A DNA stretch of 64,000 bases from Tomocerus qinae (GCA_020055645.1 CM034546.1:36642001-36706000); one strand, 5' to 3'. Numbered from the stretch's first letter, positions 11,220 to 22,606 are shown. The notes: generated by a model from the sequence alone, not told the origin. Numbers and translations: made by a program.

Positions 11220-13218
11220 TCCTCCCCCACTTCGATCCCCCCCTCACTGTGCGGGTGTCGGATCGAAACCGCTGGTCATATGCAGGAAAATGGTGTCGTC
11301 CGAGATCCTTTGTTGTCTCTGTGACAGTCCTTCTATGGTAGTACTCGTCCCTTGGTCTCGTACGATACTCTGGCATCCTCGACGGCTGTCTTTCTCTCTG
11401 TAGTGCCACCCTATTGTCTCGTATCCTGGCATCCGGTCTGGTTCCTCTAGACGTCGAAGGACCATTCTGTCCATGGTTTTGCTGTAGCTTCTTCCTAAGT
11501 CTCTTGATCTCCTGGTTTTTCCTGAACATTTTCTCCTTCATGACTTGTTTCTCATAGGCTTCTGGATGTTCTTCCTTGAGATGAGCTAATTTGGCCTTCC
11601 GGTTCCTCTTATTCGGGCAATTCTTTCCTAGGTGACCTTTCAGTTGACATTTGCTACATCTTACAGTTGAGAGATCTTCTGGTGCCCTGGGTGGTTGATC
11701 AATTTTTTTCGGTTGATCTGGTTTCTTTGGTGAGTTTAAGTCATTGTGACTGTTGACATTCGGACGTATTCTTGGTTGGGTTTCGAATTCATTGTCCGGT
11801 GCGTCGACATGTAAAACATCGTCTTCCCATGATTCTTCCTGGGGATCCGCTGCAAAGAACTTTGGAGCATTACTCATAATGATGGCTTCGTCGTCGCTGA
11901 CTATCTCGTAGTAATCAACATTACTGTCCTCGTCGTCTGATAATGGTGGTCCAAGTGTAGTATGTCCCGCAGGCTTATTCTCAATAACAGTGTCTTCAGT
12001 GAAGATGTCCACTATATGTTGGCGGTATGGAAGAATTAGAACATCCGTGAATGGGTCTAGAATTTTTGCCACTTCCTCGAAGGATTTAGGATTCTTCTGG
12101 ACTAATGTCCGCAAAGTGTATGACGAAATAAGATTGAGCTCGCTCTCATCTAAAGATTTTGCCATGTCCCGCCTCCATTCATATAGGTCTTCTAGGAGTT
12201 CCTTATGCTTCGGCGAAAACTTCCCGAACTCAGGATCTGCTTTCGGATTTGGGGGTTTCCTGTAACTGTAGATGACGTTGGCAGTCTTGTTGGACTTCTT
12301 TATGATGTCCCGTCCTTCAACCGTGTCATCGATGTGATGGTAGCATTTTGCCCAAACTTCCATAAGTTTAGCACTGTCCATTGCCGCATACTTCCGCTGT
12401 CTATCATGGAGTGGTCGTTTCCTCCAGTCAGAGTAGGTGCAGAGATGATCCGAAGTAAACGTAGGTTCCTTTAGAATTGTTCGGACCATAGTGTCAAATG
12501 TGACGTTTTGGCTTCCACCGACGATTTTGTAGTACAAGTGTTGGGTGTCGATAAGTCCAACGGTGAAAATTTGGTAGTCTCTCTGAAGATGTCGAATATC
12601 GTTAGATGCGCCATGAGCTAGTTTGATGACATCTGGGCTTTCAAAAATTGGTTTGAGACGTTTCACGATAAATTTGGTCATTCCGGGTGCAAAGGGGTCA
12701 ATGAGGTATGACTTCCCCATGGTAGAGATTTGGATTAGCGCAGTCATTCCGTGAAACGAATGAGTGTCGTGGTTTTCCAGGTCAAAGGCAAAAACTGTGA
12801 CCTGTTTCATTCTGCGGTATAAATCTTCGGCTCTATTGTTGTCGTTGACGAACAGTGTATGGCCAATCGATTCAGGTTAAGGTTTAAGCATATTTTTGGT
12901 CGGTCTCCAAGTTTTGATGATGTCAGCATTCGGATTTCTTGAAACCGGAAATTCGTCTTGACGGTTAAGGTAACGTCTTTCGTTGAGATACTCTGGATTC
13001 ACTTCTTGAGGCCTCTTGAGACAAACTCCTATTTGATGTGAAGCTTTCCTGACCTTCAGATAGTATTTGTCCTCCGGATCATAGGGAAGCTGAAAAGCAT
13101 GATCTTCGAGCACGTCCTGTTTGGCGGCTACATTTCCAGTTGACTTTCGGGTGAACACACCCTTAGTATTGCGCCCCCGCAAGTTGTCACGACGCCCGTC
13201 TTTCACGTATCTTGACAT
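11215..13218 (-). CDS. Ty3 ORF3: Rrp6/EXOSC10-like 3'-5' exonuclease + HRDC + zinc knuckle, interrupted by one stop
   Basis: A single frame runs from 13218 to 11215 except for one TAA at 12877-12879. The start of the exonuclease fold (FVNDNNRAEDLY) lies just after that stop, so the two parts are one protein. DEDDy motifs are present: Exo I FAFDLENHD (D-x-E), Exo II HGASNDIRHL, and Exo III YAAMD (Y-x3-D). DWRKRPL and the 'FHGMTALIQIST' stretch match the Rrp6/EXOSC10 branch, not general RNase D. An HRDC-like region follows (LEDLYEWRRDMAKSLDESE). Then come an acidic linker, a CCHC knuckle (CSKCQLKGHLGKNC), a Lys-rich coiled coil and an Arg-rich tail. Rrp6 is a nuclear-exosome RNase; in the element it may process element RNA or cDNA (inference). 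It sits where retroviruses carry env. The stop may be a mutation, an error or readthrough. Confidence 0.85.
11220..11230 (-). promoter_or_regulatory. Polypurine tract (plus-strand primer)
   Basis: On the minus strand the sequence is GTGGGGGAGGA immediately before the 3' LTR, the expected place for the plus-strand primer. It is also coding: it lies in the last codons of ORF3, whose stop falls inside the LTR. Confidence 0.75.
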
Positions 13219-13910
13219 ACTGTAGAAAAAAGAAATACTGATAAGTGACCGTTGCTGTAGAACTTATGGTGGTGACATGGTAGTATGTCTATACAAAGGT
13301 TTGACATTTTCGGTGGCGGTAATCCTTTTGGTGTTGTTAAACTGCCTAATGTAAACACTTTGGTGGTGCTAACCCTTTTGGTGGTGACCACGGTGGTGAC
13401 AACATATACTGTAGTACTATCCTGCCTATTGTAAATGTATTTGGTGGTGCTAACCCTTTTGGTGGTGACAACATATACTATCGTGTTGTACTACCTAAGT
13501 AAACATTTTTGGTGGGGTTAACCCTTTTGGTGGTGATAACTGTCTAAGCCACATCCTAAGTTAAATAGCGTCACGTAGTCTATGGACCTATTGAAGTTGG
13601 TGGTGTCCATCTGTCTAGAGACATTCTATGCCTTGTGGAGTCGTCCAGTTTAGTTAATGTGTTATTTACACTTATGTATAAGTAGGTATTGTACTTAGAT
13701 GAATTGTTAATTTTCTTAAGTGTAGCTATACTTATATAAAGATTTTCTATAAAGGTGTGTCCTGTTACTAAGCCAATTATATTAACGATGAATGTACGGA
13801 ATAACCATATCCGTACCCTTTATGATACACATAATTTTGGTTGTGATACACACAATGGTACACTAACTTAACCTATAATGAACTTCTATATACAGTAGAA
13901 AAGAAGATGG
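13219..13910 (-). repeat. Ty3 internal spacer with tandem GGTGGTG-rich repeats
   Basis: Non-coding stretch between the end of pol and ORF3. From 13250 to 13560 the plus strand repeats TTTGGTGGTGCTAACCCTTT in units of roughly 85-95 bp, degenerate. Related GGTGGTG motifs occur in the 5' leader near 19625-19675. It may carry a splice acceptor, translation signal or packaging signal for ORF3; none can be shown here. Confidence 0.55.
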
Positions 13911-16900
13911 TTAGTGATAGTATTTTGAGTACTGTCCAGGGACGTACTGATGTCGTTTCGGGCGTAGAGTATTAGAGTCGCCCGTGGAAACTTCTGGCTT
14001 CTTTCTTGATTTTGAAGGAATTTTTGAAACAGAAACATTTTTTTGTGGTTTTGGCATTTTTAAATAAAGTTTAGGAGTATTTTTCGAACGTTTTAAATAC
14101 GGTTTTATATCCGAGACGTGTCTCTTCCCTAATGAAGATTTTGTCTTCTCGTCAAAGATTTCATAAGTGACAGGTGTGATCTGTGACTTAATGATGAACG
14201 GACCCTTCCATGCGGGGGCTAACTTCGCAAAAAAAGTTCAGCGCCGCATCGGAAAGTACGTGGTTCCTTATTAACACTTGCTGATCCACAGCATAGGAAA
14301 CTTGACGATGATGGCGATCATAGTCATCCTTATACGCAATTTGGGCCACAACAATGTTGTCTCTAACCCAATTGATGATCTGCAACAGTTGAGCTGGGAC
14401 TTCTTCCAACTTCTTCCTCGCAGCATCAAAATCAATCTCTCTTGATTCCATGAGTGTCCTATCGAATGGTAAAGCAATCTATCTTCCGAGGTTAAGCAGA
14501 GCAGGGCTGACTTGAGTTGTGTCATGCACAGCAGAACGTAACCCGAGTCCGAAGAACTGCAGATGCTCATCCCACGAAGACTGTTGACCGTCGATGAAAC
14601 ACTTAATCATTGTCTTCAATGTACTATTCACTCTTTCGACCTGGTTCGGTTGCGGGTGATATACACTCGTAAACCTGTGATCCACACTCCAGTCTTTACA
14701 TAACTTCTTCAACTTCTTGGAGATAAATTGAGCTCCATTATCTGAAATAAGTATTTTTGGGGCTCCAAAATGACAAAAGATCCACTCAAGCCAATACTTC
14801 AACTGCGATGAAGTCGCTGCTCTCATTGGGATCAATTCAACCCATTTTGACAATTGGTCTTGAACTACCAGTAAATATTTATTCGCTCGTCCTCCCGAGC
14901 TGGTGGGGAACGGTCCTTGAAAATCCACATATAGTGTATGAAAAACAGTCGGTGCGACGTCCGAGATTCCCATCAAACCTGCTTTCAGTTGATGCGATGC
15001 TTTAACTTTTTGACAAGTGTCGCAAGATTTAACATATTCTCTCACGTCTTTTTTCTAAATTGGGCCAGTACGCACGTGATCTGACACGACGTAAAGTCTT
15101 CCTTATGCCCATATGACACGCTTCAGGTACATCATGAAACTGAAACAACACGTGTGTCCTCAAACTCTTCGGAATAAATGGAAGTAAGTATTTCTGTGAC
15201 TTCTCCTGTTCAGTGTTGGCTTCTCCAGTATCAACTTTTTCACTATTCTTGCTTTTAGTGTGACCGCGTGCACTCGGTTCCCGCACACTATTATCCAACT
15301 TGGGAGTAACGGTTTTTCCATTAACCCTACTGTCATCTGTAGAATTTACTACTTTCTTCGATGCAGCTTCCTTAAGCAATTTCTTCGAACATCCTGGCTT
15401 CTCATCCATGCTAGGTTTACTGACTTCCTCTGCTGATTGAGCAACTTCAGCAGATGCAGTCTTCGATTCAACTCTTTCCTCTTCTGAATTCGCTTTCTGG
15501 TGACCCACGCCATTAGCTGAACGATTCACGCTCCTCCAATTCAAGTCCATGACTCTGTAGAGTAGATTGTCCTTGAAGCAGTACTGTGAGTTCTTCGTGG
15601 CCATCGAATTACCCATTACTGACTTAAGAATCTTGTTGCATTCTTCATCCGTCTTCTGTTCTTTTCTGATCTTTGCAAGATCTGGACCTTTAAATAACAG
15701 TCCAAAACATGGAACGAACATGACATCCGGATCCTCATCGACAAAATTTGACTCATTTCCCGTAGGTTCCACTGGAGCTCGCGACAACGCGTCCGCTATC
15801 ACATTCTCCTTGCCTGAAATATGGCGAATCTTGTCTAAATAAGGTTGTAACCGAAGTGCCCATCTTCCTAGTTTGGTGTTTGAGTCCTTGTTTCCGTTTA
15901 AATATTGCAAAGCTTTATTATCCGTTAAAATGAAGAAGTCTTCACCCCAGATGTAGTCATAAAACTTCTCTACTGCCCACAAGATTGCTAAGAGTTCCTT
16001 TTCACAAGCATGAAGACTTAGCTCAGATTGTTTTAATAACTTGCTGGCAAACTGGATGATTCTTTCCTTCCCGTCGATGTTCTGAGTTAGAATAGCTCCT
16101 AGTCCAATACTAGATGCGTCGCACTTTATAATGATTGGATATTCGTAGTCGATCCCGTTGAGCATTGTGTCTTCGCACATGTAAGATTTCAAGGTTTCAA
16201 AGGATTTCTGCTGTCTACTGCCCCAATACCAAGTCGTCTTCTTCCTTAACAAGGAGTTTAAGGGTTCTGCAAGTGTGGCGAAGTGTGGGATGAACGCTTG
16301 ACAGTAGCCAATTTTTCCTAAGAATCTTCGAACTTCCTGTACATTCTTTGGAGCTGGATATTCCTTGACTGCTCTGATTTTCTCTGGATCCATACTAATA
16401 CCTTGAGCGCTGATTATGTGACCCAAAAATGTAATCGAAGTCTTTGCAAACTCGCATTTTTCTCTGTTTATAGACAAATTTGCTTTCTTCAATCTATCGA
16501 GGATAATCTGCACGTGTTTGTAGTGTTCTTCTAGGGTTTGTGAAAATATTATAATGTCGTCGACAAAAACGAAAGCGAAGTTACCGATGAGTCCATCCAA
16601 AACTTTGTTCATCAGTTCCACAAATGTTTTCGGTGCATTCTTAAGTCCAAATGGCATCACTAAAAATTCGTATAGAACGCCATCTACTGTGAAAGCTGTC
16701 TTCTCAATACTATCTTTGTGCATTGGAATCTGCCAAAATCCTGCTCGCTGATCGATACGACCAAAGTAAGCTGCTTTCGGTAAGCTCTTTAAGATGTGTT
16801 GTCCGTTGTGCATCGGAGTTCTGTTTGTTCTTGTTACTTTATTGACTTTCTTGAAGCTGACACACATTCGTAAGTCTCCGTTGTGTTTGGGAGCCATGAC

Positions 16901-17644
16901 AATGTTAGAGTTGTAAGGAGAAGTTGACTGACGAATCAATCCTTTCCTGACAAGGTCTTCGGTTTGTCGTCGAATTTCTTCGGCTATTTTTCTACCCGGT
17001 CTACGATACGGTGTATATACAGGTGTATCAGGTGCATCGATGTAATGTTCGATAAGAGTCGTTTTTCCGAGCACATTCTTCCCAGTTACTGTAGGATATT
17101 GGTCTAATAGATCGTTAAACATTTTCTGGATATCTTGTTCCGTTACTGACTTCACTTCATTAAAATTAAGTGCAAACAGGTACTTCCTCGGAGTTCGGTT
17201 GATGATTGAATAATTTCGGTGTTTCGGATCGTCCTTTAACCAAAACGTATTTCCCTCGTAGTCTAAAACCATACGTGAAGATATAATGAGGTCCTTTCCA
17301 ATCAACACGGGTACAGCCAATCTCTCCATAACGTAAAATCGATGTGTAATCCTCTTGTGACCTAATTGAATTTCTAAAATTAACTTGCCGATTGGAGTAA
17401 CTTGTTGTCCATCAGCCATGGTTTGTGGTCTGACGGGACACGTTTCAATTCTTCTAGCAATTTTTTGAGCAAAAGATTTCCGAATAAATGAAAAATCCGA
17501 ACCCGGATCGATGTATGAAGGGGTTACTGTAGCTGTGTCGTTGAAAAATACTGAAACTGCTGATAAACGTTGGTTTAGTTCTTCATCTTTTATGGGAAGA
17601 CAGACATCAGGAAAGTATTCTGCCTCCCCCGTTACTGGTTTAAA
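13911..17644 (-). pseudogene. pol: Ty3 pol: protease, reverse transcriptase, RNase H, integrase (broken)
   Basis: The frame opens at the gag stop and is reached by a -1 shift. Protease has YIDPGSDFSFI (DPGS in place of the usual DTG/DSG) near 17515. RT shows YEFLVMPFGLKNAP and FVFVDDIIIF (about 16550-16680). RNase H has KCDASSIGLGA and LTDNKALQYL. A Ser/Lys-rich insert precedes the integrase. Integrase has the H..H..C..C finger (HDVPEACHMG, CDTCQKVK) and the DDE core in YVDFQGPF, LISDNGAQF and QPNQVERVN. Lesions: one extra base in an A-run near 15045-15052, a TAG at 14479-14481, and one extra base in a T-run near 14228-14235. The frame beyond reaches a natural stop at 13911. Two lesions are at homopolymers and may be sequencing errors. 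Confidence 0.88.
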
Positions 17645-19227
17645 GAATTATTTTCTTCAGGGTAGTATTCTTGGGATTCCTCGACCCAATTCTGTTCTTC
17701 ATCATGTACAGCCATAAGTCTTCCTTTACTCTGTAAACAGTCACGACTTTTGTGGCCAAACTCTCCACAAGTATAGCATTGAATATCTGCCCGGTTTCGC
17801 TGTCCGGTTCCTCTGTTCTGAAAGTTTGTCTGTGCTCTATTTCCTGAAGTACTTGGGCCAGAGTTTTGATTTTGCCAATTATTTTGGGATCTTTGTTGTT
17901 CTTGGCGATTAGTACCATTGTTCTGTGATTGATACTGTTGTTGATTCTGTTGTTGTTGGTTCCGTTGATATTGCTGATTCTGTTGATTCTGCTGATTGGT
18001 CTGTTGGCGATTCTCGCCCTGACCTACGAGATTCCCTCGTCCGTTTCCTCTGAAATTTCCTCTTCCACGGAAATAATTGTTTCTCCCTCTGTAGGATCTA
18101 CTTCCTCTAAAGGGTCCTCCTCTTCCATTGTTTTGTCCGTTACCTCTGACTTGTACACCAGCATCAGGGGCTAAAGAATTTGCTTTGCCTTCCCTGGCAT
18201 CCTGTGCACGTAAATCTTCAACTGCCACTTTGGCTCTTTCAATAAGGTTGACTGCTGTGTAGGCTCCAATGTCTCCCATTGCTAGCTTGATGCGCGGCAA
18301 CAGGCCTTGCCTACATCTCCTTACTGACTCCGCCTCTGGTTCATCAGGGAAAACTTGTCTTGCTAACCGTAGCATGTCCCAAACGAACTTCTCTACGTTT
18401 TCATTTTCCCCTTGGGTCTTTGACATCAGGTACTGAGTCCTCTTATTGCGTTCCAGCCATGTATCATACTTCGCTATGAAAGCATTCTTGAAGTCATCCC
18501 AAGTCCAATCTGGTTGTCGTACATGTTCGAACCATGCTTTGTTCTCCTTGATGAGAATGGTAGAGAGCATATACAGCCATTGATTTCTTGCATATCCCTG
18601 ACTAGTGTAGTATGCTTCTATGTCTTGCAGGTAATTAGCTGCTGTGGTCTCATAAACGTTATATCTTGGCATAGGGACGTTAGGGTTTCCAGGTCCTGGA
18701 TGACGCATATACTGATTTCCATTGGGGATTGCCTGTCCATTGGCATTGGGGATCTGCTGTCCATTTGCGTTGGCAATGACACGACCATTTGCATTTGCAA
18801 TGACGCGCCCATTTGCATTTTCTTGTTGCCTGAAATGTTCAATTATCAGGCGTTGTTGCTCCTCAGGCAAATTAAAACGAAGATGCTCTGGTAGCTGATT
18901 GCCAGGGACCACATTCAAAATATTCTGCTGAGGGATTACATTAAAATTATCTTGTTGGGGACCGGCATTCAAATTATTTTGTTGGGGACCTCTCTGATGA
19001 TCCGCAGCATTTCCCTCTGCATTATTATTCCTATCCATGATTTCTTCGATATCTCTATCGGATTCTTGTGAAACCTGCCCTCCAGGTGAGTTGCTGTTAG
19101 CCTGTCGGGGACGTCTACGATACCTTTCAAGTCTTGCTTGTATCCTTCTCTGTATTTCTGCTTGAAACTCTGGATCGTGCCTTCTGTTAAGTCTTGACCT
19201 CCTTTCCGATGTCTCGCTATTACTCAT
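17632..19227 (-). CDS. gag: Ty3 Gag
   Basis: 531 residues, intact. The N-terminus is Arg-rich (SERRSRLNRRHDPEF). A tandem Asn/Gly repeat (ANANGRVI/ANANGQQI, about residues 141-170) precedes the capsid region, where YETTAANYLQDIEAYY, WFEHVRQPDWTWDDF and the PDEPEAESVRRCRQGL helix are typical of Ty3 retrotransposon Gag. A Gln/Asn/Gly/Arg-rich tract follows. One CCHC zinc knuckle (CYTCGEFGHKSRDC, C-x2-C-x4-H-x4-C) near residue 490 would bind genomic RNA. The last codons overlap the slippery site used to reach pol. Confidence 0.9.
   Translation of the reverse strand: MSNSETSERRSRLNRRHDPEFQAEIQRRIQARLERYRRRPRQANSNSPGGQVSQESDRDIEEIMDRNNNAEGNAADHQRGPQQNNLNAGPQQDNFNVIPQQNILNVVPGNQLPEHLRFNLPEEQQRLIIEHFRQQENANGRVIANANGRVIANANGQQIPNANGQAIPNGNQYMRHPGPGNPNVPMPRYNVYETTAANYLQDIEAYYTSQGYARNQWLYMLSTILIKENKAWFEHVRQPDWTWDDFKNAFIAKYDTWLERNKRTQYLMSKTQGENENVEKFVWDMLRLARQVFPDEPEAESVRRCRQGLLPRIKLAMGDIGAYTAVNLIERAKVAVEDLRAQDAREGKANSLAPDAGVQVRGNGQNNGRGGPFRGSRSYRGRNNYFRGRGNFRGNGRGNLVGQGENRQQTNQQNQQNQQYQRNQQQQNQQQYQSQNNGTNRQEQQRSQNNWQNQNSGPSTSGNRAQTNFQNRGTGQRNRADIQCYTCGEFGHKSRDCLQSKGRLMAVHDEEQNWVEESQEYYPEENNSLNQ
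17638..17644 (-). promoter_or_regulatory. -1 ribosomal frameshift slippery site TTTAAAC
   Basis: The minus strand reads T TTA AAC in the gag frame, a classic X XXY YYZ heptamer, one codon before the gag stop (17632-17634). The pol frame lies at -1 from gag exactly here and is open from this point on. No downstream pseudoknot was worked out. Confidence 0.75.
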
Positions 19228-20182
19228 TTACTTATTATGCTGATGTGAATTTAAACTAGCTTTTGTGTGTCTAACTATGAAGTCAATATAATTATAGTAA
19301 GAGTACGCAAGTACCCTAATTAAAGAAAAATGCCCAAAAGGTCAAAATATGAAAATGCTTAAATCTACATAAATTTGATAAAATTTGGAAGGTATGTGCC
19401 TAGTAAGCCTAAGTCCTATGCGACGCACTACACAAATATATATATTCGGTTAGACACCGAATTTGGAGAAACACTCGAGTCACTGTATATTCCGTGATAC
19501 ACGTATACAGTCGGGAGACACCCGTAATGAAAGGTTCGGTGATACACCTACCTTCGAAATCCCTCGACTCAATGTACGTATCTCCGTATAGTACGTGAAA
19601 CACACGCCAATGTCCTTTACCCACGGTGGTGATTTTGGTGGTGATATGGACATACACTATAACCGAGACGGTGGTGTTGCTTAGATATGTGTTAATGTAT
19701 ACGTACCTTGATGTAGTTGTGACCGATACTTCTGCTATACTTAAAGTCGTTCCTTCGATGTCGTTAAGCTGCACACAAAGGTAATGTAGACAGAGTTGGC
19801 GCCGAACTAATTTGCATATGATGACTAAAAATAAAAGAGTCGTTTTAACTTATAATTTCTTTACTATACATAGGCACAAAATTCAACTTTAAGATTCAAA
19901 ATTTTATAAAATTTCTACTTTTTTATAATAAAAAAATATGTCAAAATGCTTATAAAATTGGGCTCTTTCCGTTAAAATTATTAAATTCCCAAAATTCTGT
20001 TCTTCCCGAACTTGGGGCGAACTGCACAAGACCCGTGCTTTTGGAAATTTACACTAAAATTTCGAGCTACACTCGGCAAATAATATTTCTCGTAAGACAC
20101 GATAATATTATTTCTCCGAAAATAATTATTTCACCGAATTCTTAGCACAAAATAGAAATAAAGTCGGGTTTCGGCAACAATT
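19228..20182 (-). other. Ty3 5' untranslated leader
   Basis: 955 bp between the 5' LTR and gag. No long open frame. It contains GGTGGTG motifs (plus strand, about 19625-19675) like those in the internal spacer. Next to the LTR no standard TGG-type primer binding site is obvious; the sequence there is AATTGTTGCCGAAACCCG. Confidence 0.6.
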
Positions 20183-20607
20183 TATGAGGGTTTGGACGCA
20201 AGTGCTCACGAAATATGCAGTCCGCATACACGTAGAGCGGTCCTAGTTCACCTTTATTCTATTTATGCTAGAAATGATGAAATAATATTTATGAATCTAG
20301 TTACCCGTGATACCGAAATATCCAATAATGCCCGATGATCCATAGGAAAGTTCAGGAACACAATGTATATTTATTACACACAAAGAATAATACTCAAACT
20401 GGAATGATAAGTGACTTTGAAAATAATAGAAATAATATATTTGGAACACAAAGCAACGTAGTCTCCCCGTCCCAGGTTCTCCAGCAACTGGCGTGTCAAA
20501 CGGAGCTCCTCGCGTAGTCTTTCCGCTGCACTATGCAAATTGGTGGGTTGCTGAGGTGGATGGTTGGGTAGTGACGTCATGAGGAGTGGGCTGTAGCCAT
20601 CCTCATA
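20183..20607 (-). repeat. 5' LTR of the Ty3 element
   Basis: 425 bp, differing from 10795-11219 at about five sites (for example G/A in GAAATRTCC and C/A in CGTGTCMAAC). Ends TATGAG/CTCATA, followed by the ACCA target duplication. Confidence 0.9.
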
Positions 20608-21500
20608 ACCAGACAATAATCATAAGCAATAATCGATAAATTGCATCCTAATATTGTCACCACTCGCTGAAATCATAAAAAAGCCTAAAAATTGTCATGA
20701 AATATCTTTTTTTAGAAAACGGTAAAATAAATAAAGATGGGATGAACAAACATTTTATTTCAAAGTTTCTTTTTTTAGTTCAATTTTGTTTCCAATCCGC
20801 TGAACAACGATTCTGTTCCATTTTTGATAGTTAGATATTTTTTTTATTATATTTATTTATTATTTTCATTTTGGGAATCAAATCCATTTAAAGCATCCCA
20901 CTCTATTGTAATCAACCGCCGAAGACAAAAAGTTTCTATAAATTCATTTTTCCAGCAGAAGGCAAAATATTTTACATATTATTTGACCAAATTAAAAGAT
21001 TTGAAATGGTATCCGTTGATGGTGATTCAGTCCTGATTCAATATCTTCTTTTTCCAAAGTATTCAACGTTTCCAGAGAGGAATGAACTGAATGAAGGATA
21101 ATAAAAATGGCTAAGAAAGGAAAAAGTTGGAAATACCAAATTCGAGGGGAAAGTAATTATTTAGCACTTTTTAACAAATTCGACAAATTAATTTCTTAAA
21201 ATTCTTTATATAACTGTAAGCGTATTTAGCAGGGACTGATTTACATGGAAGAGTAAGGCATTGAATCTCTTAAATAAGGTAAAAATAGAATACCTATGTT
21301 TATTTTCAGTTTAAAATGAAATTAATGGTCAAACGTTTTTGTTAGGGAAAGTGGAAACTAGTTGCACTACATCGTGCAATGCGTCGCTATATGGCATTTT
21401 TATATGTCGACCACGAAACAATAATTATTAGTAGAAATCGAGTGACTGCAATCAACTCTATTGTCAACACCCACTAAAGACAAAGAAAGTTGTCAATATT
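20608..21500. repeat. Decayed tandem-like repeat array, right part
   Basis: Continuation of the array broken by the Ty3 insertion. Block b copies are at about 20650 (diverged), 20897 (CAACCGCCGAAGACAAAAAG) and 21455 (CACCCACTAAAGACAAAGAA). No protein-coding sequence seen. Confidence 0.5.
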
Positions 21501-21720
21501 GGTTCTGAAAATCCAGTTAAGGGATTCTCAATGTTGAATGTCCCCTGGATATTTTCATATGTTATTAATTAAAAACAATTAACTATTACATGAATTAAAT
21601 ATTTCATAATGGGTTTAAGTAGACGACGATACCTTAATTTTTGAAATCAGTCAAATTTTTGTCATATTGCTGTCTTGATAATTAATTTAAGTTTATCCAA
21701 GAAATATTGCAAATGAAACA

Positions 21721-22606
21721 TCAAATCAAAGTTTTGGATAGGAAATAAGTAGCGTCCAGACAGTCGAGAATGTGCTTAAACTTTACTTGTGTCAAAATGC
21801 CACACCGAGACCCAAATGTAGTTGTACTGGCGAGCATTTTTTGACAATACAGGTTATTTCGAGTGATTTTAAGCAGTTCCATTTGGAGTATATTTAGAAT
21901 CGGTGGAATGTTTACACAGAGGGAGTACGTCAACAAGATGAACGAAACAGCAAACACGCATATAAGACAGGGAGCAATCAACATAATTACCAATGCCATG
22001 TCTACTGAATTTTGTCGAATGACCACAAAGAAAGTAAATGACGCAACACCTAACATAAAATAAATGATGGCCCGGAAGAATCATCTCAGTCATCGAATGA
22101 AGTATTTAAAACTCTTAGCCCATTGAAAGTTCGTATTCTCTCTTGAAGATCAGCTTTGCTTTCCTTACTGAATTAAAAATGTTATAAAATCTAATAAATA
22201 TCAACATTTCATAACTTTGTTCCAAAAATGTTAACATAATAATTACGTTGTGTATATTTTGGTTAATTTTATATTTTTTCCGAAGCATACCGAATCATAT
22301 GCAGGAAGAAACAGATCCTGGTTGAATACAGTTTACAACAGTATATGAACAGATTGATTAATTCATACGAATATTTGTATGCTTTTAAAATTTCAGCAAT
22401 GATTGGGATAATAAAGAGCATTTGTTCTGAATTTCCCTGGAGCATCCTTCATGTATCCAGATATTCTTAAATATGTAAGACAATTTCAGATGTCTTTCAA
22501 TGAGCTTGTTACAGTTACTGAACAATTGCTTTACTTCAGTAGTTTCAGAATTCAGTCTGGATATTGTTTGGTCACTTTTAAAGTTTATAGTCCTTTTATA
22601 TTTCAC
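21721..22606 (-). pseudogene. Seven-pass chemoreceptor-like gene, decayed relative of 58287-59754
   Basis: Three collinear pieces match the intact gene at 58287-59754. The exon-1 end (PIIAE, near 22395-22415), the exon-2 tail (the TGCAGGAAGAAACAGATCC stretch at 22299-22317) and most of exon 3 (22170-21721) can be followed. Exon 3 keeps ILLTYSLC, LLKITRNNLY and TTTFGSRCGI. It has a TGA and a frameshift before the first remaining Met, and most of exons 1 and 2 is unrecognisable. A non-functional copy. Confidence 0.65.

Larger units (their letters stand above)
10795..20607 (-). mobile_element. Ty3/Gypsy LTR retrotransposon, full length, with exonuclease ORF3
   Basis: The element is 9.8 kb on the minus strand, bounded by two 425-bp LTRs. 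It is flanked by the 4-bp repeat ACCA (10791-10794 and 20608-20611). Order from 5' to 3': LTR, about 950-bp leader, gag, pol (protease, RT, RNase H, integrase), about 690-bp spacer with GGTGGTG repeats, ORF3 (Rrp6-like exonuclease), polypurine tract, LTR. The RT-RNaseH-integrase order marks Ty3/Gypsy. The LTRs differ at only about five positions, so insertion is recent, yet pol has two single-base frameshifts and a nonsense codon and ORF3 has an in-frame stop. The LTR ends are TATGAG/CTCATA rather than TG/CA. Confidence 0.92.

Noticed and set aside
13203-13391. Short minus-strand frame in the GGTGGTG spacer
   Set aside because: Repeat-derived composition, no recognisable domain, overlaps the start of ORF3.
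13250-13560. CRISPR-like array
   Set aside because: Units are degenerate, lack unique spacers of fixed length, and the context is a eukaryotic retroelement.
17511-18894. Plus-strand open frames over gag
   Set aside because: Shadows of the minus-strand gag frame, which has a zinc knuckle and Gag motifs.
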